DNA from: Anaerolineaceae bacterium
GTDB taxonomy: Bacteria; Chloroflexota; Anaerolineae; Anaerolineales; Anaerolineaceae
Assembly (NCBI GenBank): GCA_003542325.1
Contig: DPKV01000112.1
Span: 1 to 22,496, forward strand
Reading direction: 5' to 3'
Length of the DNA: 22,496 bases
Both the position numbers and the translations under genes were made by a program. Positions within the stretch are counted from its first letter, which is position 1. Each line of letters starts with the position of its first letter. The notes under the pieces were generated by a model, which was not told where the DNA came from, ran no database searches, and saw only the letters and a program-made list of their open reading frames with translations. Of the stretch, positions 6,908-13,145 are shown one piece after another.

Positions 6908-9508
6908 GTGATTAGGCTCTTCCCGGTCAAAAGGCGTGCGTCCCAAAAGGACCAGCAGCAAAGTCAGTTGATGATTATTGCCGGTCTTGCAATTGTTGCC
7001 TATGGTGTCATTCAGACTCTTGCCCCTTCCGTCCGCTATCAATCAACCACCCTGCCGTTACCCTTCGACCATTGGATAGGGGTTATCGTCTGGCTGGTGG
7101 TTTTCACCTTTCTTCACCGGCAAGTATCGAAGAAAATCCCCGGGCGGGACCCCTTCCTGCTGCCCATTGTTGCCTTCCTGACCGGCATGGGATTGATGAT
7201 GATCTGGCGGCTTTATCCCACCATGGGACTCCGCCAGACGATCTGGATGGCCATTGCCGGCCTGATGGTCTGGCTGGGATTGCAATTCCCCGTTTTTTTG
7301 ACCTACCTCCATCGTTATAAATATATCTGGCTCTTGCTTGGCCTCATCCTGACGGCGATGACCTTCATCTTCGGGGAGAACCCTGCAGGCGTTGGCCCTG
7401 CGTTATGGCTTCAGATTTTTGGCATCCATTTCCAACCTTCCGAACCGCTCAAGCTCCTGCTGGTCGTTTACCTGGCAGGCTTTTTCGCAGACAGAATGAC
7501 CCTCCGTGTAAAAGGTTTGCAGGCGATTCTACCCACCTTCGTCGCAATTGGGCTGGCCCTGGCCTTGCTGGTCTCGCAAAAGGACCTCGGCTCTGCGATC
7601 ATTTTCCTTTTCATCTACCTCGCCATGCTCTACATCATCAACGGGAATCGTTGGATACTGTGGGCTGCACCGCTGGCGCTCATTTTCGCGGCAGTGCTGG
7701 GGTATTTCTTCATTGACGTCGTACAAGTCCGCTTAACCGCCTGGATGCAACCCTTCGGAGATACACAAGGCATCTCATACCAGGTGATCCAAGCCATGAT
7801 CGCCGTGGCCGAAGGCGGTGTCATTGGCACCGGAGTGGGTCTCGGCAGCCCCGGCTTGATTCCGGTTTCAGTATCAGACTTCATTTACGCGGCCATTGCT
7901 GAAGAAACAGGGTTCCTTGGGGCGATGGCAGTCATTCTGCTTTTTATCTTCCTGATCTATCGTGCATCCAGGATCGCCCGCAATGCAACCGAACCCTTCC
8001 AGCGCAATATGGCTATCGGCCTTGCGATGTATTTTGGAATCCAGAGTATATTGATCATCGGTGGCAATATCGGCCTGCTCCCATTGACAGGCGTAACCCT
8101 GCCCTTCGTCTCGTATGGCGGCTCTTCACTGGTCATTTCATTCATGGCATTACTCATTCTATTGACGATCAGCAATGCCGTCCCCGATGAGCAGGAAATT
8201 GAAAGGCCTGTCCGCTCACCACGCCTGGCCTTCGTCTCAATCGTCCTGATTGGCGTCCTCACACTTGAGATTATTGTGACCAGCCTGTTCAGCTTCTGGT
8301 TCCGGACTGATCTGGTCGAGCGAACCGAAAATCCTCGTTGGGTGATCGCAGACCGCTTTGTTAAACGAGGCGACATTCTGGAAAGAAACAATTCCGTCCT
8401 GACAACTACATCCGGGTCCAGCGGTGAAATCACCAGAGAAGTCAATTACAATGAACTCTCACCGATCCTGGGATATACCAGTGCGATTTATGGCCAGACT
8501 GGGATTGAAGCCGCCATGTATCCCTATTTACGTGGTCTTGAAGGCTACCCCGAGACAACGACCCTCCTCCGTGATATTCTGTACAATCAACCACCGGAAG
8601 GATTAAACATCCGCCTGACACTGGATTTATTTAACCAGTCCATAGCTGATGATACATTGGCCAATTCGTCCGGTTCGGCCATCCTGATGAATGCGGAAAC
8701 AGGTGAAATCCTCGCAATGGCTTCACACCCCTATTTCAACCCGGCATCTTTGGATGAAGACTGGGATACTCTTTCCAACGATGAAGCTGCGCCGTTGATA
8801 AACCGTGCGACCCAGGGATTATACCCGGCTGGAGCAGCACTATTCCCATTTGTCGCGACCACCCAATTAACCGCGATCACCGCCAATTCAAACCCTGATG
8901 ATCTTCTTTCAAGCATTCAGCTTTTTGCCAACTGTGTTGAATACCCCTACGGTGAACTCACCTGGCAATCCTTAATGATCAACGGTTGCCAGAATGCGAT
9001 GGAAGGACTGATTGAGATAACCAATGCTGATGAAATCACGGCAATGATCCAGAACTTCGGTTTCACGACTGCGCCAGCCCTCAATCTTCCCGTCGCTGAA
9101 GTTGATCCTCAAACTGAGGTCACCGAACTCACCCTCAGCCCGTTGCAAATGGCCCTGGCGGCCAGCGCATTGACGCATGAAGGCACTCTGCCAGCCCCGC
9201 GGATCGTCAATGGTTATCAGGACCCGGATGATGTGTGGGTCACCCTGCCGAAACTAGGCGTAGACAGCCAGGCGGTTGACCCAGCAACGGCCTCCCGAAT
9301 CACCGAACTGCTCAAGGTCGAGGGCGCTTCTCGCTGGCAGATCACCGCAACCACTGTAACCGCTCAAAACGAACCCATCACATGGTTTATCGCTGGGACG
9401 ACATCAGAGTGGGTCGGCCAACCGCTGGTGGTCGTGGTCGTTTTGGAAGAAGATAATCCTGAAAAAGCCGAAACGATTGGAATCGCTCTCCTGGGGCAAC
9501 GGAAATAG
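6908..9508 (+). CDS. RodA/FtsW-family glycosyltransferase fused to a degenerate penicillin-binding-protein domain
   Basis: The 866-residue protein joins two partners normally made separately. Residues 1 to about 425 form a multi-pass SEDS polymerase that would extend glycan strands from lipid II. It keeps WMQPFGDTQGISYQ, the conserved aspartate in SDFIYA (Asp324) and LPFVSYGGSS near 400. An extra helix (about 437-460) then leads to an extracytoplasmic module resembling class-B PBPs: NPRWVIADRFVKRGDILER, YGQTGIEA and SGSAILMNAETGEILAMASH. The transpeptidase motifs are lost. The SxxK site reads AALF (Ala643, Phe646), the SxN site reads about GCQ, and the KTG site reads TTS (831-833). There is no frameshift or stop between the parts. 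The start is GTG 6908, three bases after the mtnP stop. The polymerase is probably active; the PBP part is probably structural or regulatory, as PBP pedestals activate RodA. A separate active class-B PBP would be expected elsewhere. Confidence 0.9.
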   Translation: MIRLFPVKRRASQKDQQQSQLMIIAGLAIVAYGVIQTLAPSVRYQSTTLPLPFDHWIGVIVWLVVFTFLHRQVSKKIPGRDPFLLPIVAFLTGMGLMMIWRLYPTMGLRQTIWMAIAGLMVWLGLQFPVFLTYLHRYKYIWLLLGLILTAMTFIFGENPAGVGPALWLQIFGIHFQPSEPLKLLLVVYLAGFFADRMTLRVKGLQAILPTFVAIGLALALLVSQKDLGSAIIFLFIYLAMLYIINGNRWILWAAPLALIFAAVLGYFFIDVVQVRLTAWMQPFGDTQGISYQVIQAMIAVAEGGVIGTGVGLGSPGLIPVSVSDFIYAAIAEETGFLGAMAVILLFIFLIYRASRIARNATEPFQRNMAIGLAMYFGIQSILIIGGNIGLLPLTGVTLPFVSYGGSSLVISFMALLILLTISNAVPDEQEIERPVRSPRLAFVSIVLIGVLTLEIIVTSLFSFWFRTDLVERTENPRWVIADRFVKRGDILERNNSVLTTTSGSSGEITREVNYNELSPILGYTSAIYGQTGIEAAMYPYLRGLEGYPETTTLLRDILYNQPPEGLNIRLTLDLFNQSIADDTLANSSGSAILMNAETGEILAMASHPYFNPASLDEDWDTLSNDEAAPLINRATQGLYPAGAALFPFVATTQLTAITANSNPDDLLSSIQLFANCVEYPYGELTWQSLMINGCQNAMEGLIEITNADEITAMIQNFGFTTAPALNLPVAEVDPQTEVTELTLSPLQMALAASALTHEGTLPAPRIVNGYQDPDDVWVTLPKLGVDSQAVDPATASRITELLKVEGASRWQITATTVTAQNEPITWFIAGTTSEWVGQPLVVVVVLEEDNPEKAETIGIALLGQRK

Positions 9509-9550
9509 GTCTTCGAGATTAAAATCCAAAGGGTTTTTGATTAAATACAC

Positions 9551-9613
9551 GGTCGGGGACAGAGCCCCGACCCTACCTGAATGAAATGTAGGGGCGACCC
9601 TCTGTGGTCGCCC
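9551..9613. repeat. Inverted pair of palindromic intergenic repeats (REP/BIME-like)
   Basis: Two hairpins face each other. Unit 1 is GGTCGGGG (9551-9558), a 6-base loop and CCCCGACC (9565-9572). Unit 2 is GGGCGACC (9592-9599), a 6-base loop and GGTCGCCC (9606-9613). Read outward from the centre, both units are GTAG plus an 8-bp stem plus the same loop CTCTGT, while the stem sequences differ. The units are separated by an A/T-rich spacer and flanked by GTAG/CTAC. They lie between convergent genes, where they may also act as a two-way terminator. This is typical of mobile or dispersed palindromic repeats; copy number cannot be seen in this window. Confidence 0.7.
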
Positions 9614-9687
9614 GGAGAAATTTTAATTGAGAACCTTTGTTTATTATGAGGATTTCTATTGACAAATTTATTATCCATCCAATGGCT

Positions 9688-10920
9688 TTAATCCATTTTG
9701 TTGTTATTAAATTCAACATTAATAAAAGTACGTTTTCCAACTTGGATTAAACAGGCATTGGTTATAATCATCAATGGATCAACAATCGTTTCGCCATCGA
9801 TTTTTATTCCATTTTGATCCACTAGTCGCCTTACTTGACTACCACTTGTGACAAAATTATTCTGAGTAAGTAAATCGATTAACCTGGTTTCTTCAGTAAG
9901 GTTGACTTCATCGATATTTGTTGGTGATTCACCTTTTTGGAACACCTTGATGAAATTCTCCTGCGCTGCCTCAGCCTTAACATCACCATAGAAGGCCGAA
10001 GTGATTTCCCTGGCAAGGGTCATTTTCGCATCCCGGGGGTGAATATCGCCCCTTTCGATGGCGTCTTCAAACGCATCAATCTCTTCCACAGTCCAGCGGG
10101 TGACCAGCCGGGCATAGCTGTCCATGGCTTTATCCGGAATGCTCATCACTTTACCGAACATATCCTCCGGAGAAGTGTTGAGCGGGATGTGATTGCCAAG
10201 GGATTTACTCATCTTGACTTCCCCATCCGTGCCGGGCAGGATTCCTAGAATGATGCCGATATTCGGTTTCTTTCCGAAGTAGGTCATAATCTTCCGGGCA
10301 GCCGTCATAATATTAAACATCTGATCGGTTCCACCCACCTGGACGTCCGCATCCAACGCGTAAGCGTCATACCCCTGCATGATCGCATAAAACAACTCAT
10401 GAAAGTAAACCGCTTCTTCATTGTCCCAGCGTTTGCGGAAGTTCTCCCGGGTCATGAATTGTTGAATGGTGAAATTTGAAGCCAGCTTGATCAGATCGGC
10501 CAGATCCAATTTTGAAAGCCATTCAGCGTTATAACGAACTTCTGTTTGGTTCCGATCCAAAATTCGGAAGGCCTGCTCCGCATAGGTCTCGGCATTCTGC
10601 TGGACCTGTTCCGGCGTAAGCTGCGGCCGGAGTTTATCCTTGTCAGAAGGGTCACCAATCAGCGATGTATAAGTCCCCACCAGGAAGACGACATGGTGTC
10701 CTAATTCCTGAAACTGGCGCAATTTCCGCATTGTTACGGTATGCCCAATATGGAGATCGGCGGTGCGGGGATCGTATCCACAATAGATTTGCAGAGGACG
10801 GCCCTCTTTTTCTGCCATGAGCAGCCGCTCACGCAATTCATCTTCCATGGCTTTATGCATGGCTGGGTCGCCATATTCCGTGCCTCGCATCAGATAAGAC
10901 ACTTGTTGATCGATGTTCAT
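9688..10920 (-). CDS. tyrS: Tyrosyl-tRNA synthetase
   Basis: TyrRS charges tRNA-Tyr with tyrosine. The class-I signatures are HIGH at 57-60 (in DLHIGHTVTMRKLRQF) and KMSKS at 236-240. Substrate-pocket segments YCGYDPRTADLH, GGTDQMFNI and MQGYDAYAL are also present. A C-terminal S4 RNA-binding domain (about 345-405, with VRRLVDQNGIKIDG) follows. The KMSKS form points to the TyrZ-like branch rather than KFGKT-type enzymes. The frame is open to an ATG at 10951-10953, but that lies right at the leader terminator. GGAGGAGG ending about five bases before ATG 10918-10920 makes MNIDQQVSYL the start, giving 410 residues. The last third of the gene is strikingly A/T-rich relative to the rest. A Tyr-codon leader peptide and terminator upstream indicate control by attenuation. 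Confidence 0.96.
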   Translation of the reverse strand: MNIDQQVSYLMRGTEYGDPAMHKAMEDELRERLLMAEKEGRPLQIYCGYDPRTADLHIGHTVTMRKLRQFQELGHHVVFLVGTYTSLIGDPSDKDKLRPQLTPEQVQQNAETYAEQAFRILDRNQTEVRYNAEWLSKLDLADLIKLASNFTIQQFMTRENFRKRWDNEEAVYFHELFYAIMQGYDAYALDADVQVGGTDQMFNIMTAARKIMTYFGKKPNIGIILGILPGTDGEVKMSKSLGNHIPLNTSPEDMFGKVMSIPDKAMDSYARLVTRWTVEEIDAFEDAIERGDIHPRDAKMTLAREITSAFYGDVKAEAAQENFIKVFQKGESPTNIDEVNLTEETRLIDLLTQNNFVTSGSQVRRLVDQNGIKIDGETIVDPLMIITNACLIQVGKRTFINVEFNNNKMD

Positions 10921-10960
10921 TCTCGCCTCCTCCAATTTCAAGGTGTTAAGCATAAGGACA

Positions 10961-10995
10961 AAATAAAAACGCGCCCGTCTAACAAGGCGCGCTTT
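10961..10995 (-). terminator. Rho-independent terminator (attenuator) in the tyrS leader
   Basis: On the minus strand AAAGCGCGCC (10995-10986) pairs with GGCGCGTTTT (10975-10966) over 10 bp, including one G-U pair, around a 10-base loop. A TTTTTATTTT run follows. This is a textbook intrinsic terminator, yet it sits 40 bases before the tyrS start codon and after the only visible promoter. It must be bypassed for tyrS to be expressed. Confidence 0.9.
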
Positions 10996-11025
10996 GGGCC
11001 CTGGACGGGTAGGGATATCAACCGT
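10974..11025 (-). promoter_or_regulatory. Alternative antiterminator and pre-emptor pairings of the tyrS attenuator
   Basis: Reading the minus strand, CCCGTC (11009-11004) can pair with GACGGG (10979-10974), reinforced inside by AGG (11002-11000) with CCT (10987-10985). This uses both the CC of the terminator's 5' arm and the GGG of its 3' arm, so it excludes the terminator. A weaker upstream hairpin, ACGG (11025-11022) with CCGT (11008-11005), overlaps the last Tyr and Gly codons of the leader peptide and would block the antiterminator when no ribosome is stalled there. This is the 1:2, 2:3, 3:4 geometry of classical amino-acid attenuators. Confidence 0.7.
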
Positions 11026-11050
11026 AATAATAGACCACTGATCTATTCAT
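11018..11050 (-). CDS. tyrS leader peptide, MNRSVVYYYG
   Basis: This ten-codon frame, ATG at 11048-11050 to TGA at 11018-11020, ends with three successive tyrosine codons (TAT TAT TAC, 11032-11024) and a glycine. It lies between the tyrS promoter and a strong terminator, immediately upstream of the tyrosyl-tRNA synthetase gene. That is the arrangement expected of a regulatory leader peptide whose translation senses charged tRNA-Tyr. The stop codon is 8 bases before the antiterminator arm. A ribosome finishing the peptide would cover that arm, and one stalled on the first Tyr codon would not. The ATG falls six bases after a TATAAT, at the predicted transcription start, so the message is probably leaderless. 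No other function is suggested by a peptide this small. Confidence 0.8.
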   Translation of the reverse strand: MNRSVVYYYG

Positions 11051-11056
11051 AATCCT

Positions 11057-11062
11057 ATTATA
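11057..11062 (-). promoter_or_regulatory. -10 box of the tyrS operon promoter
   Basis: A perfect TATAAT reads on the minus strand at 11062-11057. The next six bases (AGGATT) end at the leader-peptide ATG, so transcription should begin at or within a few bases of that A. No good -35 box is seen at 16-18 bases; TTGTGT lies 21 bases upstream. It sits between the end of the LiaF-like gene and the leader peptide. Confidence 0.6.
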
Positions 11063-11089
11063 TCGAAGTTTGGCCGAAATTGCACACAA

Positions 11090-11359
11090 TCATGGCTGAT
11101 TCACCCGTATCTCTGTGACAAATCCGACCGTCTGTAAATGGACTTTCTTTTCGGATTCTTCATAATTCGGCGATTGGTAATCAATGGGATTGAAGATCCG
11201 TTCTTCTTTGCCTTCTGAGCTCTTCATCTCCGCCACAAATGACGCCGTTTCAATGAAAATACCCACATCGTCCGGCACAGTGATCCTGGCTTCCACCACA
11301 AACCCCATCATTTTGACCTGCGCAACTCCATTTGGAAAAAGAGCTTCCGTAAAATCCAA
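11090..11359 (-). CDS. LiaF-like C-terminal domain, probable 3' fragment of a broken gene
   Basis: The product matches the beta-helical C-terminal half of LiaF/DUF2154 proteins, which are membrane-associated regulators of envelope-stress sensors. Visible pattern: LDFTEALFPNGVAQVKMMGF, then EARITVPDDVGIFIETASF, and a late LQTVGFVTEIRV. The frame is open upstream to base 11404 and would read EASELEIWSIVGTNR before this point, which is also LiaF-like. It then meets TAG at 11405-11407, a GTG, GGG and a second TAG at 11414-11416. Upstream of these the same frame encodes the expected transmembrane half. A TTG at 11357-11359 with AGGA nine bases upstream is the only visible start codon, but it would cut off the first strand of the domain. 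Either this is a remnant of one pseudogene or a separate cistron with a non-standard start (AGGAGG lies at 11406-11401). Confidence 0.6.
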   Translation of the reverse strand: MDFTEALFPNGVAQVKMMGFVVEARITVPDDVGIFIETASFVAEMKSSEGKEERIFNPIDYQSPNYEESEKKVHLQTVGFVTEIRVNQP

Positions 11360-11413
11360 CCGGTTTGTTCCTACAATTGACCAGATTTCAAGTTCTGAAG
11401 CCTCCTACACCCC

Positions 11414-11620
11414 CTACTTGCGGGTATCGCCCAATACCGGCATCAGCACCTGGACGCCTGGCTTGGCAATTTGCGGACGGAGGATTAACAGCAATCCCAG
11501 CCCAACCAGCAGCAAGGGAAAAATGTAATGCCATAAATTCACGTCAAAGATTGCTTCAACCAGGGAGAACACCCCCATCACAATCAGGTTAATCCCCAAA
11601 ATTATCTGCCACCGTTTCAT
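11414..11620 (-). CDS. Small two-helix membrane protein, N-terminal half of a LiaF-like gene
   Basis: The 68-residue product starts MKRWQIILGINLIVMGVFSL, then continues through a second hydrophobic helix (HYIFPLLLVGLGLLLIL) and ends PVLGDTRK at a TAG. Two helices with a short loop and a C-terminal GD turn are the N-terminal membrane module of LiaF/LiaI-type proteins. The downstream fragment in the same frame is the matching C-terminal domain. The ATG at 11618-11620 has a purine-rich AGGA about ten bases upstream and is well supported. Alone the protein could still insert in the membrane. LiaF proteins restrain a histidine kinase, but no two-component genes are adjacent. Confidence 0.65.
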   Translation of the reverse strand: MKRWQIILGINLIVMGVFSLVEAIFDVNLWHYIFPLLLVGLGLLLILRPQIAKPGVQVLMPVLGDTRK

Positions 11621-11732
11621 TTTTATTTTCCTTTCTCCAGTTTTGCTTTCATTCTAATCCAAAATTCCAATTATCTGGCCTGTCAAGTCAAAAGAAAATG
11701 TTACCGAACAGGGATGGTTGATAGAAATGCCC

Positions 11733-11758
11733 AAATGTGATAAATTGGGTAAATGTGA
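11733..11758 (+). repeat. Direct repeat AAATGTGA in the LiaF-HNH intergenic region
   Basis: AAATGTGA occurs at 11733-11740 and 11751-11758, 18 bases start to start. An inverted CCCAA/TTGGG (11730-11734 and 11745-11749) is superimposed. It lies in the 211-base gap between two divergent genes and could be a regulator site. No family assignment is possible. Confidence 0.3.
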
Positions 11759-11794
11759 CCGGACCCATACCAGGGGTAAAGTCCTTGAACAACG

Positions 11795-11822
11795 TTAACA
11801 ATGGCATCAAAGCTGATATAAT
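11795..11822 (+). promoter_or_regulatory. Putative promoter of the HNH endonuclease gene
   Basis: TTAACA (11795-11800), a 16-base spacer and TATAAT (11817-11822) precede the GTG at 11832 by 9 bases and the ATG at 11838 by 15. The implied leader is very short, and no Shine-Dalgarno is present. Confidence 0.45.
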
Positions 11823-11831
11823 CATAATGGT

Positions 11832-12341
11832 GTGCCAATGAATGAACCCGTCCTTGTCTTAAATGCGAATTTTCAACCCATCAATGTGACCTCAACCTAC
11901 AGGGCCATCAATCTTGTCCTGTCGGAAAAAGCGACATTACTTTTGAATGGCCGAGGCGTGATCCACTCTGTTTCCCGGACCTTCCCTCTGCCATCAGTGA
12001 TCCGGTTGAAGCGGATGGTCAAACGTCCAAGACCCATCGTCAAATTCAACCGTAAAGAAATCTTCCGCAGGGATAATTTCACCTGTCAATATTGCGGGCG
12101 CCAATCCAGCAATCTCACCATTGATCATGTCATTCCACGCCATCTTGGGGGAGAAACAGTATGGGACAATGTGGTCACGGCTTGCCCTCATTGCAATCAC
12201 CTGAAAGGCGGGATGACCCCCGAGCAATCCGGAATGTATCCACGCCGAATGCCGAAAGATCCCCCCAATGCCGCGACCTATCTCTTTGGAAAACATTTAA
12301 ACCAAAACCAGGAATGGCGGCAATTCCTGGTTGGCTGGTAA
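11832..12341 (+). CDS. HNH endonuclease
   Basis: The 169-residue protein (167 if ATG 11838 is used instead of GTG 11832) is a stand-alone HNH nuclease of the common short bacterial type. It begins with a conserved domain containing VLVLNANFQPINVTS, TYRAINLVL and KATLLL. The HNH fold follows as FTCQYCG (Cys85, Cys88), LTIDHVIPR (Asp98, His99), GGETVWDNVV (Asn113) and ACPHCNHLKGG (Cys118, Cys121). This gives the metal-binding His-Asn set plus a structural zinc from four cysteines. The C-terminal tail ends near the convergent hydrolase gene, 19 bases away. Such genes are widespread and usually chromosomal; a nicking or repair function is assumed but not known. No phage or restriction genes are adjacent. 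Confidence 0.9.
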   Translation: MPMNEPVLVLNANFQPINVTSTYRAINLVLSEKATLLLNGRGVIHSVSRTFPLPSVIRLKRMVKRPRPIVKFNRKEIFRRDNFTCQYCGRQSSNLTIDHVIPRHLGGETVWDNVVTACPHCNHLKGGMTPEQSGMYPRRMPKDPPNAATYLFGKHLNQNQEWRQFLVGW

Positions 12342-12360
12342 TATTCCGAATAGGGAAACC

Positions 12361-13110
12361 TTACCCAATCGGCAAAGTCATCATATCTCTTGCGATAATT
12401 ACTTCGCCGGAGAAACTCTGGCGAGCAGCTTCTTTTAACGCATCCGGGATGGATACCGGGTCGTAATGGATCAGGATGAGGGTTTTCACGCCTGCATCCG
12501 ATGCGATGACTCCCGCCTCACGCGCCCCCGTGTGTCCTCCCATCGAACCCGATGCCTCATGAATCAAGAAATCCGCGCCTTTTGCGAGACGTACAACCTC
12601 AACACAAGGTTCGGTATCGGTCGAATAGCACACCGTTCCCTCCGGCAGTGTTATTCTCACACCCATAGCCGGGACCATGTGCCGCACTTTTGAAGCCTGA
12701 ACATTCAGGTGCTTCCGATCAATGATGACCATCCGGTCAGGGTCATTAACAGAGTGCATGTGAACGGGATAAAAACCTCCCCAATTCTCCCATTCATATA
12801 AATCCATCATCACTTCAAATTTCTCCAAAACGGAATCCAGGCCGTAAATATTGAGGGGCTGCTTTCTTCCCAACAGCCACAAGTCCATCAGGAGTAAAGG
12901 CACCCCTGAGATGTGGTCGGGATGAAAATGGGTCAACACAAGATCAGTGATCGAGAGGGGGTCAATGCCGGCTTCACGCAGGCGGACTATCGGGTTCCCC
13001 ACGCAGTCCACAAGGATCGTTCCTGATTGAGTCTCTACAATAAAATGGGTGTTTTGATGGTTTCGATCCGGGACGGCGCTGGCCGTCCCGAGAAAAGTTA
13101 TTTTCGACAT
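12361..13110 (-). CDS. RNase Z-like metallo-beta-lactamase-fold hydrolase
   Basis: The 249-residue product has the beta-CASP-free RNase Z/arylsulfatase branch of the metallo-beta-lactamase fold. ITFLGTASAVPDRNHQNTHF at the start resembles the LGT-S-P motif of RNase Z. THFHPDHISG (His61, His63, Asp65, His66) binds zinc. YSTDTEPC supplies the bridging aspartate, followed by HEASGSMGGHTGAREAG and LIHYDP. It is shorter than canonical RNase Z (about 300 residues) and no clear exosite arm is visible. It is therefore either a small tRNA 3'-endonuclease or a related phosphodiesterase; I cannot tell which. It is the last gene of the long minus-strand run, 35 bases after lgt. AGGAG lies about 16 bases before the ATG, too far to be an efficient ribosome site. 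Confidence 0.85.
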   Translation of the reverse strand: MSKITFLGTASAVPDRNHQNTHFIVETQSGTILVDCVGNPIVRLREAGIDPLSITDLVLTHFHPDHISGVPLLLMDLWLLGRKQPLNIYGLDSVLEKFEVMMDLYEWENWGGFYPVHMHSVNDPDRMVIIDRKHLNVQASKVRHMVPAMGVRITLPEGTVCYSTDTEPCVEVVRLAKGADFLIHEASGSMGGHTGAREAGVIASDAGVKTLILIHYDPVSIPDALKEAARQSFSGEVIIARDMMTLPIG

Positions 13111-13145
13111 TATTAATGGGTTCTAACTCCTAAATAGCTTTACTT

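Noticed and set aside
8300..8450. A frameshift or assembly join creating the RodA-PBP fusion
   Set aside because: The frame runs without a stop, the join contains a plausible membrane helix and PBP pedestal start, and no ribosome site or start suggests two separate genes.
9551..9613. CRISPR repeats
   Set aside because: There are only two units, in opposite orientation, with differing stems and no spacer array.
10921..10953. Longer TyrRS with an 11-residue N-terminal extension from ATG 10951-10953
   Set aside because: That ATG follows the attenuator directly and lacks a ribosome site, while GGAGGAGG precedes the ATG at 10920.
10921..11050. T-box riboswitch upstream of tyrS
   Set aside because: The leader is only about 130 bases and lacks the conserved T-box sequence (AGGGTGGNACCGCG type) and a specifier stem. 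The Tyr codons are in a translatable frame instead.
12361..13110. Confident assignment as tRNA-maturing RNase Z
   Set aside because: The zinc motifs fit, but the protein is short and no exosite arm is visible, so only the RNase Z-like family is claimed.
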